Source: Pelargonium cotyledonis
Taxonomy: Eukaryota; Streptophyta; Magnoliopsida; Geraniales; Geraniaceae
DNA length: 21,861 nucleotides
Reading direction: 5' to 3'
Assembly: GCA_036897625.1 (NCBI GenBank)
Contig: JAYMTA010001090.1
Span: forward strand, 1-21,861
Below are positions 11,901 through 21,397 of this stretch, in pieces. Numbering within the stretch: position 1 is the stretch's first letter; every line of letters starts with the position of its first letter. Below the pieces are notes generated by a model. The model worked only from the letters and a program-made list of their open reading frames with translations. It was not told where the DNA came from and searched no databases. The position numbers and the translations under genes were made by a program.

Positions 11901-12109
11901 CATTTGATTTAATTATTCATTATTGTTTTGGCCGTTATATCTTATGTTAGTAATGAGTTATTGTACTTCGATTTATTTGAATTTAATTCTAAAATATAAC
12001 AAAATTGTTTCCAATTGTTCCTCGCTCTGTATTTTTTTTTCGGGTGTATGTACTTGTGTTCCTGCCTTGAGAAATTTTAATAAAAAGTATTTTTGCTGAT
12101 AAAAAAAAA

Positions 12110-12268
12110 TTGACAAATTAGGTTTCGGGTCGTTGAACCCTAACCCCAACGTGATCTGAAAGCACTTTGGTTTTCAAGATCCAATTTTTGCAAGATTAAC
12201 CCGACCCAAAAGTTGGTTGGGTTCGAGTCAGGCGAAAGTCATGTCAGATCCAAATTACCAGCTCTAAT
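12110..12268. mobile_element. Small non-autonomous element of the GGGTCGGGTT / AATTxxCAGC type
   Basis: The sequence starts near TTGACAAATTAGGTTTCGGGTCG and ends AAATTACCAGCTCTAA. The right end, read in reverse, is TTAGAGCTGGTAATTT. That resembles the TAGGG-TG-CAATT ends of the larger element at 16561-17939. The internal RACCCGACCC / GGGTTCGAG stretches are typical of this plant repeat class. The left end is degraded and no target-site duplication is seen. Confidence 0.45.
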
Positions 12269-12507
12269 GAAAAGTCAGGAATCAAATTTACGCTAGAATT
12301 TAGAAGGGCTTGGCCATTTAATTACTTGCTCCAATAACATATTAGAAGAGGGCATGGCCATTATTACACCATACAAGAAATAATAAAGGTGCAAAATTGA
12401 GGAGCAACAAATCAAAAACATTCATAGTAGGTAGATGAAGATACAGCATGATTATGTATGTACATACTTGAAATATAAAGCTAGTTCAGTCTAGTCTACT
12501 ACAAGTA

Positions 12508-12764
12508 CTATCCAACCAACACATAGAGAGCATATATAATTCCTGGAATATATCCCAATATGGTCAACAGCAAATCTATCCAGAATTCCACCTGCAATAT
12601 CCATCATTGATTCACCATTATTCATCTCAAATCAACACATAAACAACAACAATGAAGAAGAAGAAATATTAAAAGTTACTTACTCCACAGCCATATCTTA
12701 GGAAAACCCCCACAGGTGGTAGCAGAATTGCTAGTATCACTTCCAAAAATGTCTCTGAACCCAT
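12508..12764 (-). CDS. RCI2/PMP3-type small hydrophobic membrane protein
   Basis: Two exons on the minus strand (12684-12764 and 12508-12591) give a complete 54-residue protein. It starts MGSETFLEVILAILLPPVGV and continues FLRYGCGVEFWIDLLLTIL, then GYIPGIIYALYVLVG. This is the UPF0057/Pmp3 family (plant RCI2, low-temperature- and salt-responsive): two membrane helices, the LPP-x-GV-x-(L/F)-x-x-GC loop and the C-terminal LGYIPGIIYAxY signature. The length is exactly in the family range (52-57). These proteolipids sit in the plasma membrane and modulate membrane potential and ion homeostasis under cold and salt; yeast loss of Pmp3 causes Na+ sensitivity. The intron (12592-12683, 92 bp) lies between GCG and VEF, in phase 0. 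Two ABRE-like motifs lie upstream, in keeping with stress induction. Confidence 0.96.
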
Positions 12765-12900
12765 CACAAGCACAGTCCACAACCAACCAGATTATCACAA
12801 ATTTCCTATTTCTTCTTCCTTAACAGTTCAAAGAGAGGTTTTGATGATAAAATCTTACAGTTTCAGATGGGTTGTGATCGAGTAATGGACTTGGTAGGCC

Positions 12901-12993
12901 CATATAATGGAATACTAGATACCCAACAAGACAGAGTAACAGCACAGGTGGCAAAGTGAAGGTACTCAGGGTGCCACGTGGCTGACACGTGCT
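12901..12993 (-). promoter_or_regulatory. RCI2-like promoter: two ABRE/G-boxes and a TATA-like site
   Basis: GCCACGTGGC at 12973-12982 is a palindromic G-box. GACACGTGCT at 12984-12993 is a second CACGTG core, 11 bp away. Both lie 210-230 bp upstream of the RCI2-like start codon. TTATATGG on the minus strand (within 12901-12910) is a possible TATA box. Paired ABREs are the classic arrangement for ABA and osmotic-stress induction through bZIP (ABF/AREB) factors. Regulation of this gene by them is inferred. Confidence 0.65.
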
Positions 12994-13725
12994 GAGTCCT
13001 TAGCCTAGCAGTTTTGTTGACAGTTCTCTTTTGACTCACAACCTCAGCTTTATTCTACACTGCAGTTTTGATCTGGTGTAGCAGCAGGATCTCATGATCT
13101 AATCCATCCTGTCCCTCCATCACCCTGTTGCACACATCAAAGACTCACAACTAACCACAGGTGTGTGGGTCAACCAACCAACAAAACTGTTCAAGTTTAA
13201 CCTTCGCATTCGAGCTTTTTTTAAAGGTGTTGATCACGACTCCCTTTGCATAACTCACAGTTAAAGAGAGAAAAAACCCAAAATTTGAACACCAGTGTGT
13301 CAAAGTAGGATCCACTCTCAGAAAGCAACCTCAAGATTTGCAAAAGCACCCATAAAGTTCATTCTATTGCTAAGCCTTTGTTGGTAACAAGATATGAACA
13401 AGCACCCCCATAGATACAAGATGGAAATTGATACATTTAATAGCACAGTACAGCACACAAGTAACAATGCAATATCACAGAAAATAAGAATAAAGGGCCA
13501 GAAAGATTATCCATTATATCTAACAAAATCAGATCACAAATGACCTTACTAATCCAGAAGCTGCCTCATGCAACTCACCAGCCTAAATTTTGGCTTGAAA
13601 TGAATCATTTGGGTTGACAACAGATAATAAGTATGTCAATAACAGGATCTCGTAGCCCTATTTCTAAGAACACAAAAATATTCCATGAAGCACATTGGAT
13701 GAAGATCATACAGGCATGGTCAAAA
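12994..13725. other. Intergenic: RCI2-like upstream region and 3' flank of the FMC1-like gene
   Basis: No gene is seen. A TTGAC W-box core occurs near 13028. The part above about 13560 probably includes the 3' untranslated region of the FMC1-like gene. Confidence 0.5.
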
Positions 13726-14344
13726 TCAGGGCTGATAAACCTCTGGAAGCTGAAGACCCACACTTGCAGCAGATTTGCCAAGGACTCTTTTCACTTCATT
13801 AGATCTATCCACGCCAATATTGTACGAGAAAAGCAAATCCTGCACAATAGCAACCAATTCAAGATTGCTATTAATATGGAGATTGAAAAGAACTGAACTG
13901 AACTTCGTGTTACACAGATTATGTCAAATGTCTTTCATCATCACTAGAAACTGTTCATTGGTTCTTGAGATCCTTCCAACTATCTCACAGAATTGGTACA
14001 TCTTCCAAGATTTAATATTTGTTATCAATCTGTTAGATTTACATGATGCTATCTAAGAATGAGCATTAATCTAGTTAACAATCTATGCAATATAATTAAG
14101 ACAATTCAATTAAAGAGAGCATTACCTTGTGATGGTGCACACTGTTAAGAAGGTAGGTGTAGTCATGAGCTAGCTTAATTTTTTGCTGAATGGCAGAGAC
14201 ATCAGATAAATTTCCATTCTTTCTAAATTCTTCAGTTACATATTCCCTGAAATGCTTCTTATTCTCGTCCTTGCCAATATGTTTTGTGACAGCTTTCAGA
14301 AGTTGCCGGTACACCTTTGCAGCTCGCAATGCTTCTGAACCCAT
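13726..14344 (-). CDS. LYR-type protein, FMC1-like (mitochondrial ATP synthase assembly)
   Basis: Two exons (14126-14344 and 13726-13839) join at HHHK|DLL in phase 0, giving 110 residues. The protein starts MGSEALRAAKVYRQLLKAV, where VYR sits in the LYR position followed by LL, then EYVTEEFRKN, a helical AIQQKIKLAHDYTYLLNSV segment, and the C-terminal GKSAASVGLQLPEVYQP. LYR proteins are small helical mitochondrial assembly factors that bind acyl carrier protein. The C-terminal ESA/KSA-x-x-VGL-(K/Q)-LP motif and overall length match the FMC1 homologue (human C7orf55) rather than SDHAF3 or LYRM4. FMC1 assists F1 assembly with ATP12 in yeast. No cleavable targeting peptide is obvious. The start is the first ATG in this frame of the exon. 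The function is transferred from the family; the plant protein may differ. Confidence 0.85.
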
Positions 14345-15428
14345 TTCTCAATTTTGTTTTCCTGTGGCGTTCTTGCTACTAATTCTCCACCTTCAGGGTC
14401 CTGCTCAAAAGTCAATTCCGAAAAGGTGTTATGGCTTCGAAGCCTAAAGGTGCTATCTTTCTTCCAAATAACATAAAATGAATGACAAGTTCAAGTAGTA
14501 AATGTGAATAATCATAACCATGTCAGATAGATCGGCAGTAATGTCACCGAACTTCTGCAAGAGATTATACACGACACTTCTTTCAAGTTGCACAATTCTG
14601 CCCTAAATAATCAGATTCTAGTTTTTACATGCACATGGAAAGTACTGTAGTGTCATCTCAAAAACAAGTTCAAATTCTAGACTACTTTATGATGAAATAA
14701 GCTAAATACATACAATTTGATGGATTCTTCATATCTTTTTTAATTCAATGCTAGCAATGCAGTGATGGAAGAAAAGAAAATGTAACAAGCATAATAAAGT
14801 AAATACATTCAGCATTATTACAGAATTGTATAAATCAAAGCTTCTCGCTTGACTTGGCTAACCAGTTTGTACATAGGCGTGGTAGGAGCAAACCATTAAA
14901 CACTTCGTGGGTAAAAAAGTAATCTGCAATTCACAAATAAACTCCAACAAAGAAACAGCATCCAAATTTCTAACATATGAATTGGAGCAGTGACACCACC
15001 AGGAATAGTGAACTAAATAATGGATAGAATTGACCATACTCATAAACGTCCTTCAACCCAATAAATTGAACTTAAAATTGACAGAGAAATTACAAAACAG
15101 GAATGAAAAAAAAAATTGATTAAATTTATGATTAGTAAATTAAAATTTCAGTCATAAGACTACAATTATAAAATACCCAGATTAACGTTTGGCATACAAA
15201 TGGAAACCGGAAAAGAAGAAGATTGATTCCGTATACTGAACTCGTAGAATCAGTTTAGCTTCTTGAGCTAAAATTTGTCATTTATACAGGCTTCGGCGAT
15301 AAAGAGTAGGTTTATTCTACGGAGAGCACAACATATGTAGGAAAAATAGCAGACGAGAACGACGAAAAATTGAAATCAGTGAGATATGATGGTACCTCTG
15401 GAGTGGTTATGTTGTTGAGCTTCAGCAT
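14296..15428 (-). CDS. Possible 93-residue upstream frame overlapping the FMC1-like start
   Basis: Three segments join in phase 0: 15396-15428 (starts MLKLNNITTPE, donor GAG|GTACC), 14519-14602 (acceptor TTTAG, ends TADLSDM, donor ATG|GTTATG) and 14296-14460 (acceptor GGAAG, starts KDSTFRLRSH, stop TGA). The third segment crosses the FMC1-like ATG in another frame, overlapping it by 49 bases. The middle part (GRIVQLERSVVYNLLQKFGD) looks helical and protein-like. I recognise no family. It may be a long upstream ORF, the first cistron of a dicistronic transcript, an alternative isoform, or 5' UTR exons that are open by chance. I selected the splice sites by phase and consensus, so the model is tentative. 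Confidence 0.4.
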
Positions 15429-15766
15429 CAGTTAGGGTCTAGTGATGGTTCTTCAGTGCCGTATCAGAGCGCACAAAAGAGAGGAATTTGAGAGCGTGTT
15501 TGGATTTCCAATTTTTTGGGTTAAATGGTTACAAATTCCCTGAACTTGTCTCATTTTTTGAGTTGACTCTTATATAGGGTTTTTAGTAGTTTAGATTCTT
15601 AGACTTTACATTTTTTATAATATAAAATCAACATCTTATTTGTTGTAACCGGTTGCTAATGTCCACCTCATTCTTTGCTTCCACGTTGACACGCCACGTC
15701 AGACGTCATCTGTGTCTCGCCAGAACGGTGCGTCTTATTGGGAAGCTGCGGCCTGCGGGGCCCTTA
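15429..15766. other. Upstream region of the FMC1-like locus
   Basis: This probably holds the minus-strand promoter of the FMC1-like gene and the old leader of the plus-strand GRDP-like fragment. TGACACGCCACGTCAGACGTCA near 15686-15707 contains bZIP-like ACGT cores. No complete gene is seen. Confidence 0.4.
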
Positions 15767-15910
15767 ATGAAAGTATCGGAGTCCGACGAGCTACACCTCA
15801 ATGTCAATCTCGTCTCCGCCGCCAAGCAAAGTACCGGCTTCTTCAAGATTGTGGCTGAGTCTCACTGGCTGCATTACAACCCATCTCTTCTTGAAGCCAT
15901 CGAAAAGTGA
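15767..15910 (+). pseudogene. N-terminal fragment of a glycine-rich domain protein (GRDP/DUF1399-like)
   Basis: From ATG 15767 a 47-residue frame reads MKVSESDELHLNVNLVSAAK..., then KIVAESHWLHYNPSLLEAIEK and a TGA. The pattern (L/I)-x-V-(D/N)-LV-x-AA-(K/R)...GF-x-x-x-VAES-x-WLH...(V/L)-x-EAI is that of the extreme N terminus of plant GRDP proteins, which are normally several hundred residues long and continue RRYDELWMPL. Here the frame ends just after EAI. No continuation is seen before the repeat patch that begins at 15916. This is probably a decayed or truncated copy. The identification rests on recall of the motif, not on an alignment. Confidence 0.55.
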
Positions 15911-15915
15911 AACAC

Positions 15916-16104
15916 GACTCTCGTTAATAATTGGAAATTTGATCAGTAAGTGATGGAAAAAAGGACTTTTTGGCCAAGACTGAAGCCAAATGAAAACGCA
16001 ACGTATCACGCCACATACACAATATGAGTATGGCTTCAGTCTTGGCCAAAGCGACTCGTTTATAACTGGAAATTTGATCGGACTGTGGGTGATGGAAAGA
16101 AGGT
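15916..16104 (+). repeat. Rearranged patch: 50-bp direct repeat enclosing a 20-bp perfect inverted repeat
   Basis: The segment GACTC..AAT(T/C)GGAAATTTGATC..GTGATGGAAA(A/G)AAGG occurs near 15916-15965 and again near 16052-16103. Between them, 15969-15988 (TTTGGCCAAGACTGAAGCCA) is the exact reverse complement of 16031-16050. The second copy can be read NWKFDRTVGDGKKV, loosely like plant LINE sequence, but this is weak. Confidence 0.8.
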
Positions 16105-16560
16105 TTCGACAATTCAGTTTTTATAGTACATATAGATATTATTGATTTTATGTATATATAAAAAATAAAAAAAATTATGCCCCACCTGTATTTAAGTTTT
16201 CAATTGGGTTCATGACTGTAGGCCGCTCCTAATGGTTGCAGGTTACATATGTATATGTGCAGCCTGAATCAGTGGGCCTCACGGTTTTGCTGGTGGATGG
16301 GGCGGGTTGGCAAGTTGATTGTATTTCAAATCAATTTGACACAAAACTATTCCCGTTCAACAAATTTCATGTCGAATCGGTTATCCTATAAAAGTTACTG
16401 ATCGGATCTGACAGGTACGAGTAAATTTGTACGAATTCACACATTTTACCCTAAAATTCAAAATTCAAACCACAAAAAAATAACATTTAGATTAGTATTT
16501 AATTTATCTTATTATGAACAAATCAAACCAAAATTATAATTGAACCTAATACATATTAGG
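16105..16560. other. AT-rich intergenic stretch
   Basis: No gene is seen. The region between about 16270 and 16440 is mildly reminiscent of the ACACGA-type repeats that follow, but no boundaries could be set. Confidence 0.45.
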
Positions 16561-17939
16561 TAGGGGTGACAATTCGTGTTCGCGGGTATTATTTTGTTAA
16601 ATGGGTCAACATGAGCACGACCTGTTTAGAAGCGGGTTGACACAACACGATAAACATGTTAAATAATCAGGTTCAGTTTGACACGATTAGCATATATGGG
16701 TCATTGTAGAAAGGATAAATTATCACTCACTCTTATCTTTCCATTCTTTTTCTGATGTACATGGAAGACATTGGATGGTTAATGGAGCTTGAAATTGAAA
16801 ATCACCCATTTCTTTATCTCATCTTTTCCCCTAAAGTTCTCCAAATACACCAATTAATTTTTTTACAGAAGCACAAAAGAAATAAAAGTGTTATTGGGAG
16901 ATTGTTCAAGGGTCTATTTTTGTGTCTATAAATACTCATATGCAAGATCAAACTCACTTCCATTCTCTGCAATACTACTGTTGTTACTAGCTTTTAGCTC
17001 ACAAACCCTCAATAGAAATCTCAGTCACAATCACAGGAGGAGAATAAACACATAAGAAGCAAAATCAAAACAAAAATAAAAAACACAAACCTGGGATTGG
17101 CGGCGGCCTGGTGTGCCGGAGCCGATTGGCGGTGGTCTGGTTTGCCGGAGCCGGTGGTGAAGGCAAAGAGAGAGGCTTTGTGTCTCTGTGTGGTAGAGAA
17201 GGGGCGAGAGCAGAACAATGAGACTGAGGGTTGTTTGAGTTTTGAGTATGACTTATTCATTGAGAGGGTGGCATTTGGGTTATATGACAGGATTTGACCC
17301 GCTTAATTAAACAGGTTATAGTTCAACACGAACCCGATACAATAATTAAATAGGCTGAAATCCGTTCTAATCTAAACTCGCTTAATTCATTGAAAGGGTA
17401 AACATTCTCTTCTTAAAAATTACAAGTATGCTCTTAAACATATAGGATAATAAAGGGTTTATATGATGGAATAATGACCTATTTAATTAAACAGGTTACA
17501 CTAGTTACACATGTTCGAATTGAGCTAGCAAAAGGGTACCTGACATGTTGGGTGCTCGAAACCCAATCCATTTCAGGTCGGGTTCGGGTTTGAAATTATC
17601 AACTCAAAAAAATTGGATTAAATTTTGATAAAATATACAACTTCCGGGCCGGGATAGAATCGAGTAGGATATATCCACAAAAACAGTGTGTTTTATTCCT
17701 AAAACTTGAAATTCGACCCTAACCCGATCAACCCTACAACCCTATAAGCTTGGGTTAGGGTTAGGACTAGGATTAATCAACTTAATCCCGACACTAAATT
17801 TTGCCACTTCCAAATTTGACACAAACTCGATACGATTATTAAATAAGATGAAAGTCGGACACAAACACGACACTCAAAGATAAATTAAAACCCGTTCGAC
17901 TCGGCGTCGGACATGTACAGACCCAAATTGGCAGCCCTA
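16561..17939. mobile_element. TIR element of about 1.4 kb (TAGGGGTGACAATT ... AATTGGCAGCCCTA) upstream of GET4
   Basis: The left end TAGGGGTGACAATTCGTGTT and the right end AATTGGCAGCCCTA are inverted copies over about 15 bases with two mismatches. Next to the ends lie ACACGA/CGTGTT-rich arms (GGGTCAACATGAGCACGACC on the left; AATTAAACAGGTTATAGTTC and GACACAAACACGACACTC on the right), typical of a widespread plant non-autonomous repeat. The middle (about 16705-17265) is unlike the arms and may be captured or nested sequence. The flanking octamers ATATTAGG and CTAAAAGG match at only 5 of 8 positions, so the target-site duplication is doubtful. No transposase is seen. The right end is 220 bp from the GET4 start codon. 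Confidence 0.6.
16925..17153 (+). other. Promoter-like segment and 29-bp tandem repeat inside the TIR element
   Basis: CTATAAATACTC at about 16925-16936 is a good plant TATA box, followed by leader-like sequence. Further on, GATTGGCGG..GGTCTGGT/CCTGGTG..GCCGGAGCC is repeated in tandem at 17095-17123 and 17124-17152 (29 bp each, few differences). The GC-rich repeat stands out from the AT-rich surroundings. Short frames occur on both strands here (including a 79-residue one on the minus strand with a hydrophobic C terminus), but none is recognisable. Confidence 0.45.
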
Positions 17940-18158
17940 CTAAAAGGACAGAGAGAGAGAATCAATATACTCAAATTCTCTTTTCTTCTTCTTCTTCTTC
18001 TTCGGTTATGTAAATACCAGAAACAATCCTATTCGCAGCTCAATTGGCCTCTAAAACGAAACAGACACAGAAGGGAAAAAGAGAGCAGATCTCTCCGTTA
18101 CGCTTCAAATAGGATTCGGAGGCGAAGACGACGACGACGACACAATCTTAATTAAGCC
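17940..18158 (+). promoter_or_regulatory. GET4 upstream and leader region
   Basis: Only about 220 bp separate the TIR element from the GET4 start codon. The segment contains a GAGAGAGA run near 17950 and a (CTT)n tract at about 17986-18003, both common in plant 5' leaders, then a purine-rich CGACGACGACGACGA run before the ATG. No TATA box is evident. The core promoter may lie partly in the element. Confidence 0.45.
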
Positions 18159-21100
18159 ATGTCGAAAGAGAGAACCAGAAAAGCTAAAGCCTTGCTACCT
18201 CCGGCTCAGGAGGTTTGTTTCCCTTTAAAAACTTTTTCTCTCTGTATATTTGGTTGCCAAGAAAACGGACTTGGAAATTTTGATTTTTGAATCTAGAATC
18301 GCAATGGGTTGTCGAGTTCTGAGTTAATTGGTTTTGGAATTTAGGATGTTCCACATCATAGGTTAAGCTCAATATCTTTTGGTTGAATTTTATAACTCAA
18401 AATAGTTTTGATACTGAAGCAGGGCAGTAATTTTAAAAGGCCCATTACTGAAAAAAGAAGAAGAAAGAATTAACTTGACTGTTTGCATTGTTGCAGAACA
18501 TTGATAAAATAGAGAAAGTTGTAAATGAGGGTAATTACTATGGAGCTCAGCAGATGTACAAGTCCATCGGGGCAAGGTAATAGCACTTACCATTCTTCAC
18601 ATATTTTGATATTTGCTTTGTTGCCTCAGCAATACGCAATTAGTTAGATTAAATGATGATGAAGTTTTATGACGACTATGATCATTGCTTTGTAGTTTGT
18701 AGAAGTTAGGATGCAGAACTGAAAAATAAGCCAATCTAATAACTTAATAAACTTTCATATTCATCACCATCTAACTTATTTTTATATAAAAAAAATTAGA
18801 CGAACATTATTTGTTTCCTCGACAGGGACATTGCTTTCACATGGTTAAGAATAACCAAATCACATATGGGTTTGCAATAGCAATTATGCCATGATTCCCT
18901 GATCTCAACATGGGCAGATATATGTCAATTATCCATATAAAATTCCCTTTTATCTTCTTTGATATATTGAGGTTGATGTTTGTCTCAAATTTAGGAGAGA
19001 TCAATATTGTTTTGAGGTATGTCTACTAACAAAAGTTACCTGCTCTATTGCAGATATATACTTGCTGAAAGATTTAATGAGGCTCTAGACATCGTTCAGG
19101 CAGGAGCATGCATACAATTGCGAAAAGGGCAGGTTATACACTTTCAAGTCCATCACACTAAGTTTTGATACACATGACTTTAGTTAACTTGTGAAATATG
19201 GCTATGTAGGAACTGGAAAATAGGATTCAAGGGTTGGCTATCTTATGACATTTAATACAAATACATAAGATTTCATTAATTTCATAATGGATAATGATTG
19301 ATCTCTTTGAAATATTCATGCAAGCTGGTTATGGAATTGATTGTGTATGGGTTCTGATGATTTTAAAATAGTTCCTTACATATCATCCCTAATCTTTGGA
19401 TGATTGATAAGCTCGAATTCATTCGACGCCCACATTTTCATTTGTCCGAATAATTATTTAACAAGTTTATTTTATTGGATAAAACTTCTATCGATAGAAA
19501 TCATGCATGAAGAAGTTTGTTATGAAGTTTGTGAGTGTTCTATGTTTAATTTTCCGTCTATGTGGATGTAAAAACGTTTCAGGTTACTTGCGGGGCAGAG
19601 CTTGCTTCTATGTTTGTGGATACACTTGTCAAAGGGAAATATCCTTGCAACAATGAAACCCTTGGTACTTTCTGTTGTAATCTATAATGCTGACCTACTT
19701 TACCCTTGTGGGTTTATCTTGCATGAAATCATTAATGCTGCTTAATCTTCCCTTGCTAGTTCAGGACTACGTTGCACCAATACACTTGGAGGGGCCAATG
19801 TATCCGTATTCCATACATATGGAGTACGGATACGTGATAATACGGAATAGTACGTATAGTTTTCGAATTGACCTAAAAAAGGGAAAAAACTGTAGTTGTT
19901 TCCTACAAAATAGTTGTGTATTAGGATGAGTAAACTATTTGATTAAAATTCTTCTTATTTGATTGATTTATTATTTAATTAATTATATTAGTTATTTGTA
20001 ATTTTATATTATCAGATTTTTATAGAAAAATAGCTATATATAATATATATATTTATTATTTTTACCTAACGTATTATGACGTATTGTATCCTAAATTTTA
20101 TAAAAATTGCGTGTTTCGTATCCGTATTGTATTGTTCTACGAATTCCGTATTCGTATTCATGCAAAATAGGTTCAGGAAACTTAATTTTGCTAGCTTTGC
20201 ATTTAATTCAGAACTTTGTTATTGCCTCACCTGCAATCTGGATACTTTGGGGTTTGATGTTGAATTTATGCATTTCTTCTTGTTTGCTTCCTTTATGGTT
20301 TTGACTAAATACCATTCCAGATCGTGTCAGGTCAATCTACAAGCTGTTTCCTCGGGTCCCTCTTCCACAGAGCTTGGGGGAAGTTATGGAAGATGATGAA
20401 GTGCAACAACTTCATGAAGCTCTTGGGGCAGCAAAAACCCGCGTAGAGGGATGTTCATCATTCTTAAAAGCTGCTTATAGGTGAGAAATTATGATCACTT
20501 TTTGTTGTTGCCTGGAAAGAGCTTATGACTATTTCTAGCTCAGTAACCATATCATAATATTTCAGGCTGGTTGACCCTTTTTACCAAATCATTTCTAAAT
20601 TTATGATTCCCCTCAATGGTGGGAGACCCATGCATTAGGCTTTCCTTTTCTTTTATATCTAAATCTATGATTGTGAGGAGAATGTCAGTTAAGTTAAACA
20701 CTATAGTACCTGTGCAACTACTTGTACAATGCTCATATAGAGTTTTAACATTTTTTTTTATAGATGTGAGCTGATGGCTTATGGTTATACTATTATAGAG
20801 TATCTGACTTGAGTCTTTAGCTCCCCCTCCCTCCTCAAATCTCTCATGTTAAAGGTTCTTCAATCTTGTGAATGGTGGGGCAGAAGCCAGAAACTAGAGA
20901 AGGGGATAAAAACGCCAAGAATGAGAGTGCATTAGGATTTGTAATCTGGGCTATGAACAAGTTGATTTTATTTTGCCTATGATGTATCAAGAGAGTGTGT
21001 GTTAACATAGTTGATAATTTTACTATGTATGTGTGAACAAGGAAAATTTGTGTGGGAGTATCTATCACATTACTGTCTGTGTTGCTATCTTCTCCTTAAC

Positions 21101-21232
21101 ATTATCATTTACTGCTAATGCATTAATTATTTTGTTTTCAGGTGGTCTGTGGAGTTTGGGCCAGATAAATTTGGATCCCCACAAATACATGATATGCTAG
21201 CCAAATATTTGTATTCTGAATCTCCTGAGCTG
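18159..21232 (+). CDS. GET4: GET4 homologue (Get4/TRC35), 5' part; gene runs off the window
   Basis: Six exons in consistent phase (18159-18212, 18497-18576, 19054-19132, 19583-19664, 20321-20480, 21142-21232) encode the first 182 residues. It begins [18 protein letters not shown] and continues through [71 protein letters not shown], and [20 protein letters not shown]. This is the alpha-alpha superhelical Get4 family (DUF410). Get4 works in the cytosol with Get5/Ubl4 and hands tail-anchored proteins to the GET3 ATPase for insertion into the ER membrane. The family is about 310-330 residues, so just over half is present; a good donor (CTG|GTATGT) follows 21232 and the remaining exons lie beyond the window. 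Intron 4 carries a hAT-type insertion, and the last intron carries another repeat. No coding lesion is seen. Confidence 0.93.
19759..20178. mobile_element. 404-bp non-autonomous hAT-type element with 8-bp TSD in GET4 intron 4
   Basis: The octamer GTTCAGGA at 19759-19766 is repeated exactly at 20171-20178. It brackets 19767-20170, whose ends are inverted copies: CTACGTTGCACCAATAC at the left, and CTATTTTGCATGAATAC when the right end is read on the minus strand (13 of 17 bases match). Inside are subterminal repeats of GTATCCGTATT in both orientations. An 8-bp duplication with short inverted ends is diagnostic of hAT transposition. No transposase is encoded, so it moved by help in trans. It lies wholly within the intron and should be removed by splicing. 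Confidence 0.9.
20481..21141 (+). other. GET4 intron 5, no other feature seen
   Basis: The 661-bp intron between exons 5 and 6 has normal GT..AG borders and no recognisable element or gene on either strand. Confidence 0.7.
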
Positions 21233-21397
21233 GTATGTTTGACAGAAAAAAAGGCTATGTATCATGTAGGTGCTGCTTAATGCATAATCTTTAAACATTT
21301 ATGACGTCTTCATCTCTACTTTCTAGATGAAAGGAAATGTCTGTAGAGTGCATAAGCACATTTGCACATAATAACATAAAATATATGTACTTAATTC

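Noticed and set aside
17021..17260. 79-residue minus-strand frame with hydrophobic C terminus as a real gene
   Set aside because: It lies inside the TIR element across a GC-rich tandem repeat, and no family or splice structure supports it.
17750..17775. Telomere-like GGGTTAGGGTTAGG string
   Set aside because: There are only two adjacent units, inside a transposable element arm that is naturally rich in GGGTT; it is not an interstitial telomere.
16561..17939. Perfect target-site duplication for the large TIR element
   Set aside because: The flanking octamers agree at only five of eight positions, so I do not claim a duplication.
17913..18155. 80-residue frame just upstream of GET4
   Set aside because: It starts inside the transposable element, ends in a CGA repeat encoding poly-Arg, and stops before the GET4 ATG; it is leader sequence at most.
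20076..20396. 106-residue frame in the GET4 intron 4 / exon 5 region
   Set aside because: It starts in the hAT element, crosses the intron, and reads exon 5 in the wrong frame.
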